Source: Luteimonas sp. ANT-B3E (GTDB lineage Bacteria; Pseudomonadota; Gammaproteobacteria; Xanthomonadales; Xanthomonadaceae). Taken from it: a DNA stretch of 64,000 nucleotides. The notes under the pieces were generated by a model. The model had not been told where the DNA came from. It worked only from the letters and a program-made list of their open reading frames with translations, and searched no databases. Where the stretch lies: positions 60,610 through 124,609 of the forward strand of contig LXQJ01000012.1 of the NCBI GenBank assembly GCA_001683895.1, written 5' to 3'. Below are positions 1-10,003 of this stretch, one piece after another (the stretch's first letter is position 1; each line of letters starts with the position of its first letter). A program made the position numbers and the translations under genes.

Positions 1-626
1 CCGCCGGCGTGCTGGAGGTGGCGGTCGACACGCCGGAGGCCGACGTCGCCGCGATGCCGGTGGTCGCCATCGTGTGCCATCCGCTGCCGACCGAAGGCGG
101 CACCATGCACAACAAGGTGGTGACCATGGCCGCGCGCGCGCTGCGCGAGCTGGGCGCGACCACCGTGCGCTTCAACTTCCGCGGCACCGGCGGGTCGGCC
201 GGCAGCTACGACGAGGGTATCGGCGAGGTCGACGACCTGCGCGCGGTCGCGGCCTGGGTGCGCGCGGGGCGGCCGGACGCGGCGCTGTGGCTCGCGGGCT
301 TCAGCTTCGGCGCCTATGTGTCGCTGCGCGCGGCGAAAGCGCTGTCGCCGGCGGTGTTGCTGTCGATCGCGCCCCCAGCCGGTCGCTGGGACTTCGACGC
401 CATCGCGCTGCCGACAATGCCGTGGCTGGTGATCCAGGGCGACGCCGACGAGGTCGTCGATCCGCAGGCCGTGGTCGACTGGCTGGCGCACAGCAAGGCG
501 CGCGCCACGCTGGTGCGCATGCCCGACACCAGCCACTTCTTCCATCGCAAGCTCATCGACCTGCGCGGTGCGATCAAGAACGGACTCCGGCCGCACCTGC
601 CGACGGCACCGACCGCGGGTGGTTGA
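1..626 (+). CDS. alpha/beta hydrolase (5' end probably outside window)
   Basis: HPLPTEGGTMHNKV...FNFRGTGGSAG...GFSFGAYVSL...QGDADEVVDP: alpha/beta hydrolase motifs; ORF open to window edge. Confidence 0.8.
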   Translation, partial: AGVLEVAVDTPEADVAAMPVVAIVCHPLPTEGGTMHNKVVTMAARALRELGATTVRFNFRGTGGSAGSYDEGIGEVDDLRAVAAWVRAGRPDAALWLAGFSFGAYVSLRAAKALSPAVLLSIAPPAGRWDFDAIALPTMPWLVIQGDADEVVDPQAVVDWLAHSKARATLVRMPDTSHFFHRKLIDLRGAIKNGLRPHLPTAPTAGG

Positions 627-1746
627 GGCGGCAGCGACACGGCCGTCCGCGGCCTACGCCGCCGGCGCGGCCCGCGGGGACTGGAACGACGATCCGGCGC
701 AACACCCCGCGCTGCGCGAGCTCGACCGGATGCACGACGCGCTGGCACGTCCCGCCCCGCGCGGCCTGCTGTCGCGGCTGCGCGCGCGCGCCCCCGACCC
801 GGTCCGCGGCCTGTACCTCTGGGGCGGCGTCGGCCGCGGCAAGACCTTCCTCGTCGACCTGTTCTTCGACGGACTGCCGCTGCCTGAAGTAAAGCGCGGC
901 GTGACCGGCGCGGCGGGCAAGCGGCGCACGCATTTCCACCGCTTCATGCGTGACGTCCATGCGCGGCTGCGCGCACACGCCGGCGAGCGCGATCCGCTGG
1001 CCGCGATCGCGCGCGAGTGGGGCCGGGATGTGCGGGTGCTGGTGCTCGACGAGTTCTTCGTCAGCGACATCGGCGACGCGATGCTGCTGGCACGGCTGCT
1101 GGAAGGCCTGTTCGCCGAGGACGTGTTGCTGGTGACGACGTCCAACGCGGCGCCGTCGGCGCTGTACCCCGACGGCCTGCAGCGCGCGCGCTTCCTGCCG
1201 GCGATCGCGCTGGTGGAGGAGGCCTGCGCGGTGGTCGAGCTGGCCAGCGACATCGACTACCGGCTACGCGAACTGACCCGGTCGCCGGTGTACCGCACGC
1301 CGCTGGACGCCGGGGCAGACGACTGGCTGGAGGCGCGCTGGCACGCACTGGGCGGCGACGACGCGCACCGCGCCGGCGGGGTCGAGATCGACGGACGGCG
1401 GATCCCGGTACGGGCGCGTGCGACCGGCATGGCCTGGTTCGACTTCGCGGCGCTGTGCGAGGGTCCGCGCGGCGCGACCGACTACATCGAGGTCGCGCGC
1501 GAGTTCCATACCGTCTTCCTCGGCGGCATCCCGGTGTTCGACGCGCTGCGCGACGACGCCGCGCGCCGCTTCGTCACCCTGGTCGACGAGTTCTACGATC
1601 GCCACGTCAACCTGGTGTGCACCGCCGACGCGGCTCCGCCGGCGCTGTATGCGGGCGAGCGCCTGTCCGGGGCGTTCGAGCGCTGTGCGTCGCGTCTGAT
1701 CGAGATGCGCAGCGCCGAGTATCTGGCGTTGGCGCACCTCGAGTGA
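619..1746 (+). CDS. zapE: AFG1-like cell division ATPase ZapE
   Basis: Walker A GGVGRGKTFLVDLFF, HFHRFM, LVLDEFFVSDIGDAMLL; GTG start overlapping the upstream stop. Confidence 0.85.
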   Translation: MVEAAATRPSAAYAAGAARGDWNDDPAQHPALRELDRMHDALARPAPRGLLSRLRARAPDPVRGLYLWGGVGRGKTFLVDLFFDGLPLPEVKRGVTGAAGKRRTHFHRFMRDVHARLRAHAGERDPLAAIAREWGRDVRVLVLDEFFVSDIGDAMLLARLLEGLFAEDVLLVTTSNAAPSALYPDGLQRARFLPAIALVEEACAVVELASDIDYRLRELTRSPVYRTPLDAGADDWLEARWHALGGDDAHRAGGVEIDGRRIPVRARATGMAWFDFAALCEGPRGATDYIEVAREFHTVFLGGIPVFDALRDDAARRFVTLVDEFYDRHVNLVCTADAAPPALYAGERLSGAFERCASRLIEMRSAEYLALAHLE

Positions 1747-1768
1747 GGATCTCGACGCCTCTCCCCGG

Positions 1769-1816
1769 ACACCAGATATTGCGTTGACGGATCAGTGTGA
1801 CCGCCCTATCTTGTGG
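1769..1816 (+). promoter_or_regulatory. nrdAB promoter (TTGACG-N17-TATCTT) with two NrdR-box-like sites 32 bp apart
   Basis: TTGACG 1784-1789, TATCTT 1807-1812; ACACCAGATATTGCGT 1769-1784 and weaker CCGCCCTATCTTGTGG 1801-1816, start-to-start 32 bp. Confidence 0.6.
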
Positions 1817-1818
1817 AT

Positions 1819-2035
1819 GTCGGTTCCCGCGGCCGCACGCCACGGGATGAAAAGGGAAGCCGGTGACGACCGTCGAGGTCCAGTCCGGCACTGCCCCGCA
1901 GCGGTTATTGGGAACGCACCTGTCATTGGCACTGGGACCCCGCGTCCCGGGAAGCGACAGGCAAGGTGACGGCCACGCGGCCGTCGTGCCCATGAGTCCG
2001 AAGACCTGCCGACAGCCGCGCGAAGCACGCCGCGC
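1819..2035 (+). ncRNA. cobalamin (B12) riboswitch
   Basis: GGGATGAAAAGGGAAGCCGGTG, CACTGCCCCGCAGCGGT and GAGTCCGAAGACCTGCC match the conserved cobalamin riboswitch core blocks in the right order. Confidence 0.88.
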
Positions 2036-2202
2036 GGTACCGGCCGCGGAATCTCCGGGGTGAGATGGCTGGTGACGCCCACCCACGATGCCGCCCGCGG
2101 CGTCGCGGGCGGTGCGACGCCGCCTTCCCACCCTGTGTGCCCGCCCGCCATGTCGCCTTCCGAGGGGAGGGCCGACCGGTGCGTCTCCAGGAACGCCACG
2201 CC

Positions 2203-4644
2203 ATGACCCATGCACCCTCCGACACCGCAACCCTCGATGCACCCGACGCGATCGACCCCTCCGCTCCAAGTTTCCTGCTGACGCCGCCCCCGGCCGCGGT
2301 GTCGATGCGCGTCGCCAAGCGCAACGGCGGCAGCGAGGCCGTCGACCTCAACAAGATTGTGCGCGCGGTGACGCGCGCGGCAGCCGGCCTGCACGCGGTG
2401 GACCCGATGCGCGTCGCCACGCGCACCATCTCCGGCCTGTACGACGGCGCCACCACGCAGGAGCTCGACGAGCTCTCGATCCGCACCGCAGCGCTGCTGA
2501 CCGGTGAGGAGCCGGAGTACGGCCGGCTCGCTGCGCGGCTGCTCGCGGCCTACATCGCCAAGGAGGTCGCCGGTCAGGAGATCCATGCGTTCACGCAGTC
2601 GGTCGCGCGCGGCCACGAGGTCGGTCTGATCGGCGACCGCCTGCTCGGCTTCGTGCAGGCCAATGCGCGCAAGCTCAACGGGGCCATCGACGCCAGCCTC
2701 GACCTCGGATTCGACTACTTCGGCCTGCGCACGCTGTACGACCGCTATCTGCTGCGCCACCCGCACACGCGCAGGGTCATCGAGACGCCGCAGCAGTTCT
2801 TCCTGCGCATCGCCAGCGCGCTGTCGGAGGACGTGCCCGAGGCGCTGGCGCTGTACCGGCGCATGGGCCAGCTGGACTACCTGCCCAGTTCGCCGACGCT
2901 GTTCAACGCCGGCACCCGCCACGAGCAGCTGTCGTCGTGCTTCCTGCTCGACTCGCCGCGCGACACGCTGGAGGCGATCTACGCCAGCTACGGCGACATG
3001 GCCCAGCTGTCGAAGTTCAGCGGCGGCATCGGCGTGTCGTACTCACGGGTGCGCTCGCGTGGGTCGCTGATCCGCTCCACCAACGGCCACTCCAACGGCA
3101 TCGTGCCGTGGCTGAAGACGCTCGACTCCTCGGTCGCGGCCGTCAACCAGGGCGGCAAGCGCAAGGGCGCGGCCTGCGTGTACCTGGAGACCTGGCACGC
3201 CGACATCGAGGACTTCCTGGAGCTGCGCGACAACGCGGGCGATGACGCCCGCCGCACCCACAACCTCAACCTCGCCAACTGGGTGCCCGACCTGTTCATG
3301 CGCCGCGTCGAGGCCGACGCGGCGTGGTCGCTGTTCGACCCGCGGGTGGTGCCGGAGCTCACCGACCTGCACGGCGATGCCTTCGACCGCGCCTACGCGC
3401 AGGCCGAGGCGCAGGGCAAGGCGCAGCGCACGCTGCCCGCGCGCAAGCTGTACTCGCGGATGATGCGCACCCTGGCCGAGACCGGCAACGGCTGGATGAC
3501 GTTCAAGGACAAGTGCAACCGCGCCAGCAACCAGACGCTGCGGCCAGGCAACGTGATCCACCTTTCCAACCTGTGCACCGAGATCCTCGAGGTCACCTCG
3601 GGCGAGGAAACCGCGGTCTGCAACCTCGGGTCGATCAACCTGGCGCACCACCTCGACGCGCACGGCGACGTCGACTTCGACCGGCTGGCGGAGACCGTGC
3701 GGCTGGCGGTGCGCCAGCTCGACCGCGTGATCGACCTCAACTTCTATCCGATCGAAAGCACGCGCCGCGGCAACATGCGCTGGCGCCCGGTGGGGCTGGG
3801 CTGCATGGGGCTGCAGGACGTGTTCTTCCGCCAGCGACTGGCGTTCGATTCCCCCGCCGCGCGCGCGCTGTCGGACCGCATCGCCGAGGCCATCTACTTC
3901 CACGCGCTGGACGCCTCGTGCGAGCTCGCCCAGGAGCGCGGCCGCCATCCGGCGTTCGCCGACACCCGCGCCGCGACCGGTGAACTGCAGTTCGACGCCT
4001 GGGACGTGGTGCCGGCGGACCAGGGGCGCTGGGACGCGCTGCGCGCGCGCATCGTCGAGCACGGCCTGCGCAACTCGCTGCTGGTCGCGATCGCGCCAAC
4101 TGCGACCATCGCCTCGATCGCCGGCTGCTACGAATGCATCGAGCCGCAGGTGTCCAACCTGTTCAAGCGCGAGACGCTGTCCGGCGACTTCCTGCAGGTC
4201 AACCGCTACCTGGTGGACGAGCTCAAGAAGCTCGGGCTGTGGACCGCGGAGATGCGCGACGCCATCAAGCTCGCCGAAGGCTCGATCCAGGGCATCGCCC
4301 GGATCCCGGACACGCTGCGCAACGTCTACCGCACCGCGTGGGAGTTGCCGATGCGCGCGCTGATCGACATGGCCGCGGGCCGCGGCGCGTACATCGACCA
4401 GTCGGCGTCGCTCAACCTGTTCATGGAGAGCCCCAGCATTGGCGCGATGTCGTCGATGTACATGCACGCGTGGAAGCAGGGGTTGAAGACCACCTACTAC
4501 TTGCGCTCGCGCCCGGCGACGCGGATCGCCAAGACCACCGTCGGCCACGTGGCGGCGATGGCGCCGCCACCGCCAGAGGACGAGGACGCGCAGGTGGTCG
4601 CCTGCTCGCTGGAGAATCCCGGCAGCTGCGAGGCCTGCCAGTGA
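2203..4644 (+). CDS. nrdA: ribonucleoside-diphosphate reductase class I alpha subunit
   Basis: LSSCFLLDSPRDTLEAIY, SKFSGGIGVSYSRVRS, NLCTEILEVTSGEETAVCNLGSINL, C-terminal CEACQ. Confidence 0.92.
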   Translation: MTHAPSDTATLDAPDAIDPSAPSFLLTPPPAAVSMRVAKRNGGSEAVDLNKIVRAVTRAAAGLHAVDPMRVATRTISGLYDGATTQELDELSIRTAALLTGEEPEYGRLAARLLAAYIAKEVAGQEIHAFTQSVARGHEVGLIGDRLLGFVQANARKLNGAIDASLDLGFDYFGLRTLYDRYLLRHPHTRRVIETPQQFFLRIASALSEDVPEALALYRRMGQLDYLPSSPTLFNAGTRHEQLSSCFLLDSPRDTLEAIYASYGDMAQLSKFSGGIGVSYSRVRSRGSLIRSTNGHSNGIVPWLKTLDSSVAAVNQGGKRKGAACVYLETWHADIEDFLELRDNAGDDARRTHNLNLANWVPDLFMRRVEADAAWSLFDPRVVPELTDLHGDAFDRAYAQAEAQGKAQRTLPARKLYSRMMRTLAETGNGWMTFKDKCNRASNQTLRPGNVIHLSNLCTEILEVTSGEETAVCNLGSINLAHHLDAHGDVDFDRLAETVRLAVRQLDRVIDLNFYPIESTRRGNMRWRPVGLGCMGLQDVFFRQRLAFDSPAARALSDRIAEAIYFHALDASCELAQERGRHPAFADTRAATGELQFDAWDVVPADQGRWDALRARIVEHGLRNSLLVAIAPTATIASIAGCYECIEPQVSNLFKRETLSGDFLQVNRYLVDELKKLGLWTAEMRDAIKLAEGSIQGIARIPDTLRNVYRTAWELPMRALIDMAAGRGAYIDQSASLNLFMESPSIGAMSSMYMHAWKQGLKTTYYLRSRPATRIAKTTVGHVAAMAPPPPEDEDAQVVACSLENPGSCEACQ

Positions 4645-5663
4645 CTGCCGCCCGGCCCCGCCAGATGCTGCTCGACCCCGGCTTCGAGCTGACGCTGCGC
4701 CCGATGCGCTACCCGCAGTTCTACGAGATGTACCGCAACGCGATCCGCAACAGCTGGACCGTGGACGAGATCAACTTCCAGATCGACATCACCGACCTGC
4801 ACGGCCGGATGTCGCCCGCCGACCGCCACCTGATCCACCGACTGGTGGCGTTCTTCGCCACCGGCGACTCGATCGTGTCCAACAACCTGGTGCTCAACCT
4901 CTACCAGCACCTCAACGCGCCCGAAGCGCGCATGTACCTGTCGCGCCAGCTGTACGAGGAGGCGCTGCACGTGCAGTTCTACCTGACCCTGCTGGACAAC
5001 TACCTGCCAGACCCGGCCGAGCGGGTGAAGGCGTTCGCCGCGGTCGAGAACATCCCGTCGATCCGCAACAAGGCCGCGTTCTGCTTCAAGTGGATCGATT
5101 CCATCCAGGGCCTGGTGCGCATCGAGACGCGCGCGCAGCGGCGCCGGTTCCTGCTCAACCAGATCTGCTTCGCGGCCTGCATCGAGGGGCTGTTCTTCTT
5201 CGCGGCGTTCGCCTACGTGTACTACTACCGCTCGCGCGGGCTGCTGCCGGGGCTGGCGTCGGGCACCAACTGGGTGTTCCGTGACGAAAGCGCGCACATG
5301 GACTTCGCGTTCGAGTGCGTGCGCCAGATCCGCGAGGAGGAGCCGGACCTGTTCGACGACAGCATGCGCGACGAGGTGTACGCGATGCTGGAGGAGGCGA
5401 TCGCGTGCGAGGTGCAGTTCGCCGAGGACGTGCTGTCGGGCGGGGTCGCCGGCATCTCGACGCGCGACATGCGCCAGTACCTGCAGCACTGCGCCGACAA
5501 CCACTTCGTGCGCCTCGGCATGCCCAAGCGCTACGACGTGCGCAACCCACTGCCGTTCATGGAGCTGCAGGACGTGCAGGAGCTGACCAACTTCTTCGAG
5601 CGCCGCGTGTCGTCGTATCAGGTCGGCGTGCAGGGAGAGGTCGGGTTCGACCATGCGTTCTGA
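4641..5663 (+). CDS. nrdB: ribonucleoside-diphosphate reductase class I beta subunit
   Basis: FFATGDSIVSNNL, YEEALHVQFY (metal ligands and Tyr aligned with R2), CIEGLFFFAAFAYV, FRDESAHMDFAF. Confidence 0.9.
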   Translation: MTAARPRQMLLDPGFELTLRPMRYPQFYEMYRNAIRNSWTVDEINFQIDITDLHGRMSPADRHLIHRLVAFFATGDSIVSNNLVLNLYQHLNAPEARMYLSRQLYEEALHVQFYLTLLDNYLPDPAERVKAFAAVENIPSIRNKAAFCFKWIDSIQGLVRIETRAQRRRFLLNQICFAACIEGLFFFAAFAYVYYYRSRGLLPGLASGTNWVFRDESAHMDFAFECVRQIREEEPDLFDDSMRDEVYAMLEEAIACEVQFAEDVLSGGVAGISTRDMRQYLQHCADNHFVRLGMPKRYDVRNPLPFMELQDVQELTNFFERRVSSYQVGVQGEVGFDHAF

Positions 5664-5731
5664 GATGCCGAAGCTAGCCCGAGAGTCAGAGCAAGAGCCA
5701 GAGCAAGAGCCGCGTCGGCAGGATCTTCTAG

Positions 5732-5844
5732 GGAGGCCGGTGACGGGGGTGCTGCTCCATCGCTGCGTCATGAGAAGGCCAAAGCTGGAGCTGGAGCCGC
5801 TTCGGCTGGTGCCGCGACGGAGGCCGGTGACGGGGTGCTGCTCC
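5732..5844. repeat. intergenic direct repeat GGAGGCCGGTGACGGGG(G)TGCTGCTCC (two copies)
   Basis: 5732-5758 and 5819-5844 near identical, differing by one G. Confidence 0.8.
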
Positions 5845-6305
5845 CCCCCTCCGTCCGGCCATCCATGGCCGGAGTCGGGGCCGTGGGCCACCCATGGCCC
5901 ACCCTCCGCAGCACCCCATCACCCGCCTCCTGGATGACCAACGTGGTTTCGGACGATCAAGCGGATGCGTTGCCACGGAATCCGGCGTTGTGCATGGCCA
6001 CCAACAACGCAGTGCGCCTGTCGATGTCACCGCGCCGCGACGGGGTGCGGGGGTGTCGCGTAAAGGGCACATGGATGTGCCCGCCGGTGAGTCGGCCATG
6101 GATGGCCGATCGAACCGGGTAGCGATACCCCCGTATCCCGGCGCAAAGGCCCGAAGCCCGGGCTCTGGCCTCTGCGCTTTGAGCTTTGAGCTTTACGTTG
6201 CTTTCTGGCCTTGTGCTGTAGCGCCGCCTCCCGCGCCTCACAGCGATGAGAGCAATCGCTCCAGCCGCAGCGCTAGCATCCACGACCCCTCGAGGAGCCG
6301 TCGCC

Positions 6306-7706
6306 ATGCCCCACCATGCCCGCTGCACCCGGTCCACCAGCGCGCGTGGGCCGGCGCGCCTCCCGCGTTGGCCCACGCTCGTGGCGCTGGCGCTGCTCTG
6401 CGCCCCGGCCATGGCGCAGGACGATGCGACGGCCGTGCAACGCGGCGCCGACGTGGTCGGCGACACGCCGGCGGCGCTGCGCCAGCGTGTCGTCGACTGG
6501 CGGCGCGACCTGCATGCGCACCCGGAGCTGGGCCACGCCGAGAAGCGCACCGCGGCGCTGGTCGCCGACCACCTGCGTGCGCTTGGCCTGTCGCCGGTGA
6601 CCGGCATCGCTGGTACCGGCGTGACCGCCGTGCTGAAAGGCGCGCGGCCGGGCCCGCGGATCGCACTGCGCGCCGACATGGACGCGTTGCCGGTGACCGA
6701 GGCCACCGGCCTGCCGTATGCATCCACCGCCATCGGCGAGTACCGCGGCCAGCCGGTGGGGCTGATGCACGCCTGCGGCCACGACATGCACGTGGCGATC
6801 CTGATGGGCGTCGCCGAAGCGCTGGCGGCGCGGCGCGACACGCTGGCGGGCGAGGTGATGTTCGTGTTCCAGCCGGCGGAAGAAGGCCCGCCGGTCGCGG
6901 GCGCGGTATTCGGCGCCAAGCAGATGCTCGACGAGGGCGTGTTCGACGACTTCATGCCCGACGCGATCCTCGGCCTGCACGTCTGGTCGCGGCTCAGCGT
7001 CGGCCAGGTCGGGGTGCGGGCGGGTCCGTTCATGGCCAGCGCCGACGAATGGACGCTGGCGATCCGGGGCGAACAGACGCACGGCTCGCAGCCGTGGGCC
7101 GGCGTCGACCCGATCACCGTGGCCGCGCAGGTGCTGCTGGGCACGCAGGCGATCATCGCGCGCCAGGTCGACATCACCGCGACCCCGGTGGTGCTGACCG
7201 CGGGCCAGCTCAACGCCGGCACCCGCTTCAACATCATCCCTGACAGCGCCACCATGGTGGGCACGCTGCGCACTTTCGACATGGGCGTGCGCGACGATGT
7301 CATCGCGCGCTTCCGCCGCACCGCGGAACACTTCGCCGCGGCCAGTGGCGCCAGCGCCGAGCTCACGGTGGCGATGAACGCGCCGGTGACCCGCAACGAT
7401 CCGGCACTGACCGCGCGCCTGCAGCCGTCGCTGGCGCGCGTCGTGGGTGCCGGCAACGTGGTCGAGACGCCGCTGTACACGATCGCCGAGGACTTTTCGC
7501 AGTTTGCCGACCGCGTGCCGGGGTTCTACTTCTTTGTCGGCACCACGCCGGTGGGCACCGATCCCGCGAGGGCGCCGATCAACCATTCGCCGCTGTACGC
7601 CCCCGACGAGGGCGCGCTGGACGTCGGCCTGCGCGCACTGCTGCAGGCGACGCTGGATTTCCTCGGGTCGCCGCCTGCGGCGGGGACGTCCCCGCCTCGG
7701 GCCTGA
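6306..7706 (+). CDS. secreted M20 family amidohydrolase/peptidase
   Basis: signal peptide; RRDLHAHPELGH, ALRADMDALPVTE, HACGHDMHVAILMG, AEEG. Confidence 0.88.
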   Translation: MPHHARCTRSTSARGPARLPRWPTLVALALLCAPAMAQDDATAVQRGADVVGDTPAALRQRVVDWRRDLHAHPELGHAEKRTAALVADHLRALGLSPVTGIAGTGVTAVLKGARPGPRIALRADMDALPVTEATGLPYASTAIGEYRGQPVGLMHACGHDMHVAILMGVAEALAARRDTLAGEVMFVFQPAEEGPPVAGAVFGAKQMLDEGVFDDFMPDAILGLHVWSRLSVGQVGVRAGPFMASADEWTLAIRGEQTHGSQPWAGVDPITVAAQVLLGTQAIIARQVDITATPVVLTAGQLNAGTRFNIIPDSATMVGTLRTFDMGVRDDVIARFRRTAEHFAAASGASAELTVAMNAPVTRNDPALTARLQPSLARVVGAGNVVETPLYTIAEDFSQFADRVPGFYFFVGTTPVGTDPARAPINHSPLYAPDEGALDVGLRALLQATLDFLGSPPAAGTSPPRA

Positions 7707-7766
7707 CGTGATGTCGCACATCCGCCGGGCCCAATGCCCAGCGGATGCGGCAGACCATGGTCGCCG

Positions 7767-9689
7767 TCAGCGCGACGCGTTGGCGCTCATGGTCGCGTTG
7801 CGCGCGGCGTCGAGGTACTGCGCGGGGTCGCGCATGCCGGCGGTGTGGCACTGGCCGGTGGTGTGCCCGCGGTTCACCGCGCCCGGCAGCTGCGCATAGG
7901 CGCGCTCGACGGTCCCGTCCTCGGGGTCACCCAGCACCAGGTCGGAGGCGAAGTTGCAGTAGTCGTTGGTCCACCAGTTGGTGCTGCGGAACGAGGTCGA
8001 GTAATAGTTCACCTGCGCCCGCGCCCACGTGGGGATGCCGGCCAGCCACGCCGATGCGCCGCTGTAGGTCATGTTGGCATTCGACCCGCAGGCGACGCCG
8101 AACCAGTTGCCCACGGTGGCGAGGATGCCCGACAGGTTGGTGCCCTGGTACGGCGTGCCCACCGACTGCATGCGACGGCCGCCGCTGGCGTTGTCGAGCC
8201 CGCTCCAGTAGTACGTGTACAGGTGCAGCGACGCCGCGCCACCCTGGCTGTGGGCGACGGTGCCAAACGAGTTCCACTGCGCGCCGAAGTCGCGGATGCG
8301 CTGCGCGAACTGGTCGTGGCTGCGGTTCTGGTCAGCGTCGAGGAACGTCGACGAGGTCGCGAACTGCGACTGGGGCCAGACGCCGCCGGAGCAGTAACCG
8401 TGCACCAGCACCAGCCGGCTGCCGGCGCCCTTGGTCGACAGGTCGCCGGGACGCACGCCTATCGTCATCAGCTCGTCGATCGCGATGTCGGCGGCCTTGG
8501 CGGCGCGCAGCGCGGGCAGCGCCAGCGGCAGGCGGTCGGCGGTGGCGACGGGAATGAACTCGTCAGCGTCCTCGACGCGCAGTTGCCGCAGCTCGAACGG
8601 CGCCTGCGCGCCGGCGCGCGCGATCCAGCGCTCATCCAGGCCCAGCACCAGCTGGCCGCCCACGCTCTCGGCCATGCCGCCGATCCACGCCACCGGCGTC
8701 ATCGCGCGCTTGCCGTCGCGACCCCAGATCTCACCGACCACCCGGTAGCGCCGGACACCGTCGTCAGCCGCGAGCGGCAGCGTGATCGACAGGCGCCCCG
8801 GCCCGGCCCGCACCGCGGTGGCGGCCGGCGCCAGGCGCAGCGTCGACGCGATCACCGGAACCACGTGCTCCGCGGTGCGCAGGAGCGGCGCACCGCGCTG
8901 GTCCCGGCCTTCCACGATCACCTGCGCGATGTGCTGCCCCGCGGTGCGCGCGACGAACGACGCGCCGTAGCGGCCGTCGCCGGCGGCGCCGTCGTCGTGG
9001 CGGCCGTCGTCGAACATCCGGAGCCGCTGCTCGCTGCCATCGGGTGAGATGACGCGCAGCGTGGCCTGGCCGATCCGTCCCGCGGCGTGGCCCATGCGCA
9101 GCGTGCCGCCGGCGTCGTCGGCGGCCAGCTGCGCGGTGTAGCCGATGCGCTCGCCAACCAGCTGCCGGCGGTGGGTCTGGTACGAGGCGAGCTCGGTCGC
9201 GGGGTCGCCTTCGACCAGCACGTAGCCACGCTGTGCGACCCCGCCGGGCGCACGCAGCCGCAGCGTCCAGGCTCCGTCACGCAGCCCCTGCAGGCTGGCC
9301 TGCTGCACCGGCTGGCCGTCCGCGGTGCCGCCGATCCGCGCCGCGCGCATGCCGTCGTCGAGCGATTTCGCCGCCAGCGGCGTGCCATCGGGCGAGCGCA
9401 TCTCCGCCTGCCACATGGTGCCGCCCGACATCAGCGCGAAGCGCAGCTGGCCCGCGACCGGATGCAGCGTGCCCTGCCATTCGCCGGCAGCATCGAACGC
9501 CACCGGCAGCAGCGCGTGCTTCGAAATGATGGCGGTGGACCCCGGATCGGGCGCGCGCATCGCCGCAAACTCCGATACAGGTCCCGCCAGCTGCTTGGCC
9601 GCCAGCGGCGCGCCGTCCTGCGCCATCGCGGTGGTGGTGCACAGGCACAGTGCGCCCAGCCAGCCGAGTGTCCTCGCATGCATTGCCAT
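7767..9689 (-). CDS. secreted alpha/beta hydrolase (lipase-like) with long N-terminal region
   Basis: signal peptide MHARTLGWLGALCLCTTTAMA; LVLVHGYCSGGVW, AHSQGG nucleophile elbow. Confidence 0.75.
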   Translation of the reverse strand: MAMHARTLGWLGALCLCTTTAMAQDGAPLAAKQLAGPVSEFAAMRAPDPGSTAIISKHALLPVAFDAAGEWQGTLHPVAGQLRFALMSGGTMWQAEMRSPDGTPLAAKSLDDGMRAARIGGTADGQPVQQASLQGLRDGAWTLRLRAPGGVAQRGYVLVEGDPATELASYQTHRRQLVGERIGYTAQLAADDAGGTLRMGHAAGRIGQATLRVISPDGSEQRLRMFDDGRHDDGAAGDGRYGASFVARTAGQHIAQVIVEGRDQRGAPLLRTAEHVVPVIASTLRLAPAATAVRAGPGRLSITLPLAADDGVRRYRVVGEIWGRDGKRAMTPVAWIGGMAESVGGQLVLGLDERWIARAGAQAPFELRQLRVEDADEFIPVATADRLPLALPALRAAKAADIAIDELMTIGVRPGDLSTKGAGSRLVLVHGYCSGGVWPQSQFATSSTFLDADQNRSHDQFAQRIRDFGAQWNSFGTVAHSQGGAASLHLYTYYWSGLDNASGGRRMQSVGTPYQGTNLSGILATVGNWFGVACGSNANMTYSGASAWLAGIPTWARAQVNYYSTSFRSTNWWTNDYCNFASDLVLGDPEDGTVERAYAQLPGAVNRGHTTGQCHTAGMRDPAQYLDAARNATMSANASR

Positions 9690-9870
9690 GATGTCGCTCC
9701 CCGGAAGTGATGACGCCACGGCACCGCTGCGATCGCGGCGAAGGTGGCTGTCGTCGGTGGATCCCCATCCCCTGTCGGGCGTTTATACGGAGGCGCATGG
9801 GGCCGGCGCATCCTGCGCTGCAGCAATGCGGCGGCCGGCGGCGTACGGACGGCCCGGGCGCAGGCGTGCG

Positions 9871-9981
9871 CGAGACGCATCGGCGCTGGACCTCGGCCTG
9901 CGCGCGATGCTGCAAGGGGCGCTGGGCTACCTGCACGGCGGAGCCGTGCCTGCCGCGGCGTCTGCGACCGCCGCGCGCTGA
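9871..9981 (+). pseudogene. C-terminal remnant of an M20 amidohydrolase
   Basis: [21 protein letters not shown] resembles EGALDVGLRALLQATLDFL at the end of the 6306-7706 gene; no upstream catalytic domain. Confidence 0.6.
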
Positions 9982-10003
9982 CGCGCCGCGCCATAATGCC
10001 GGC

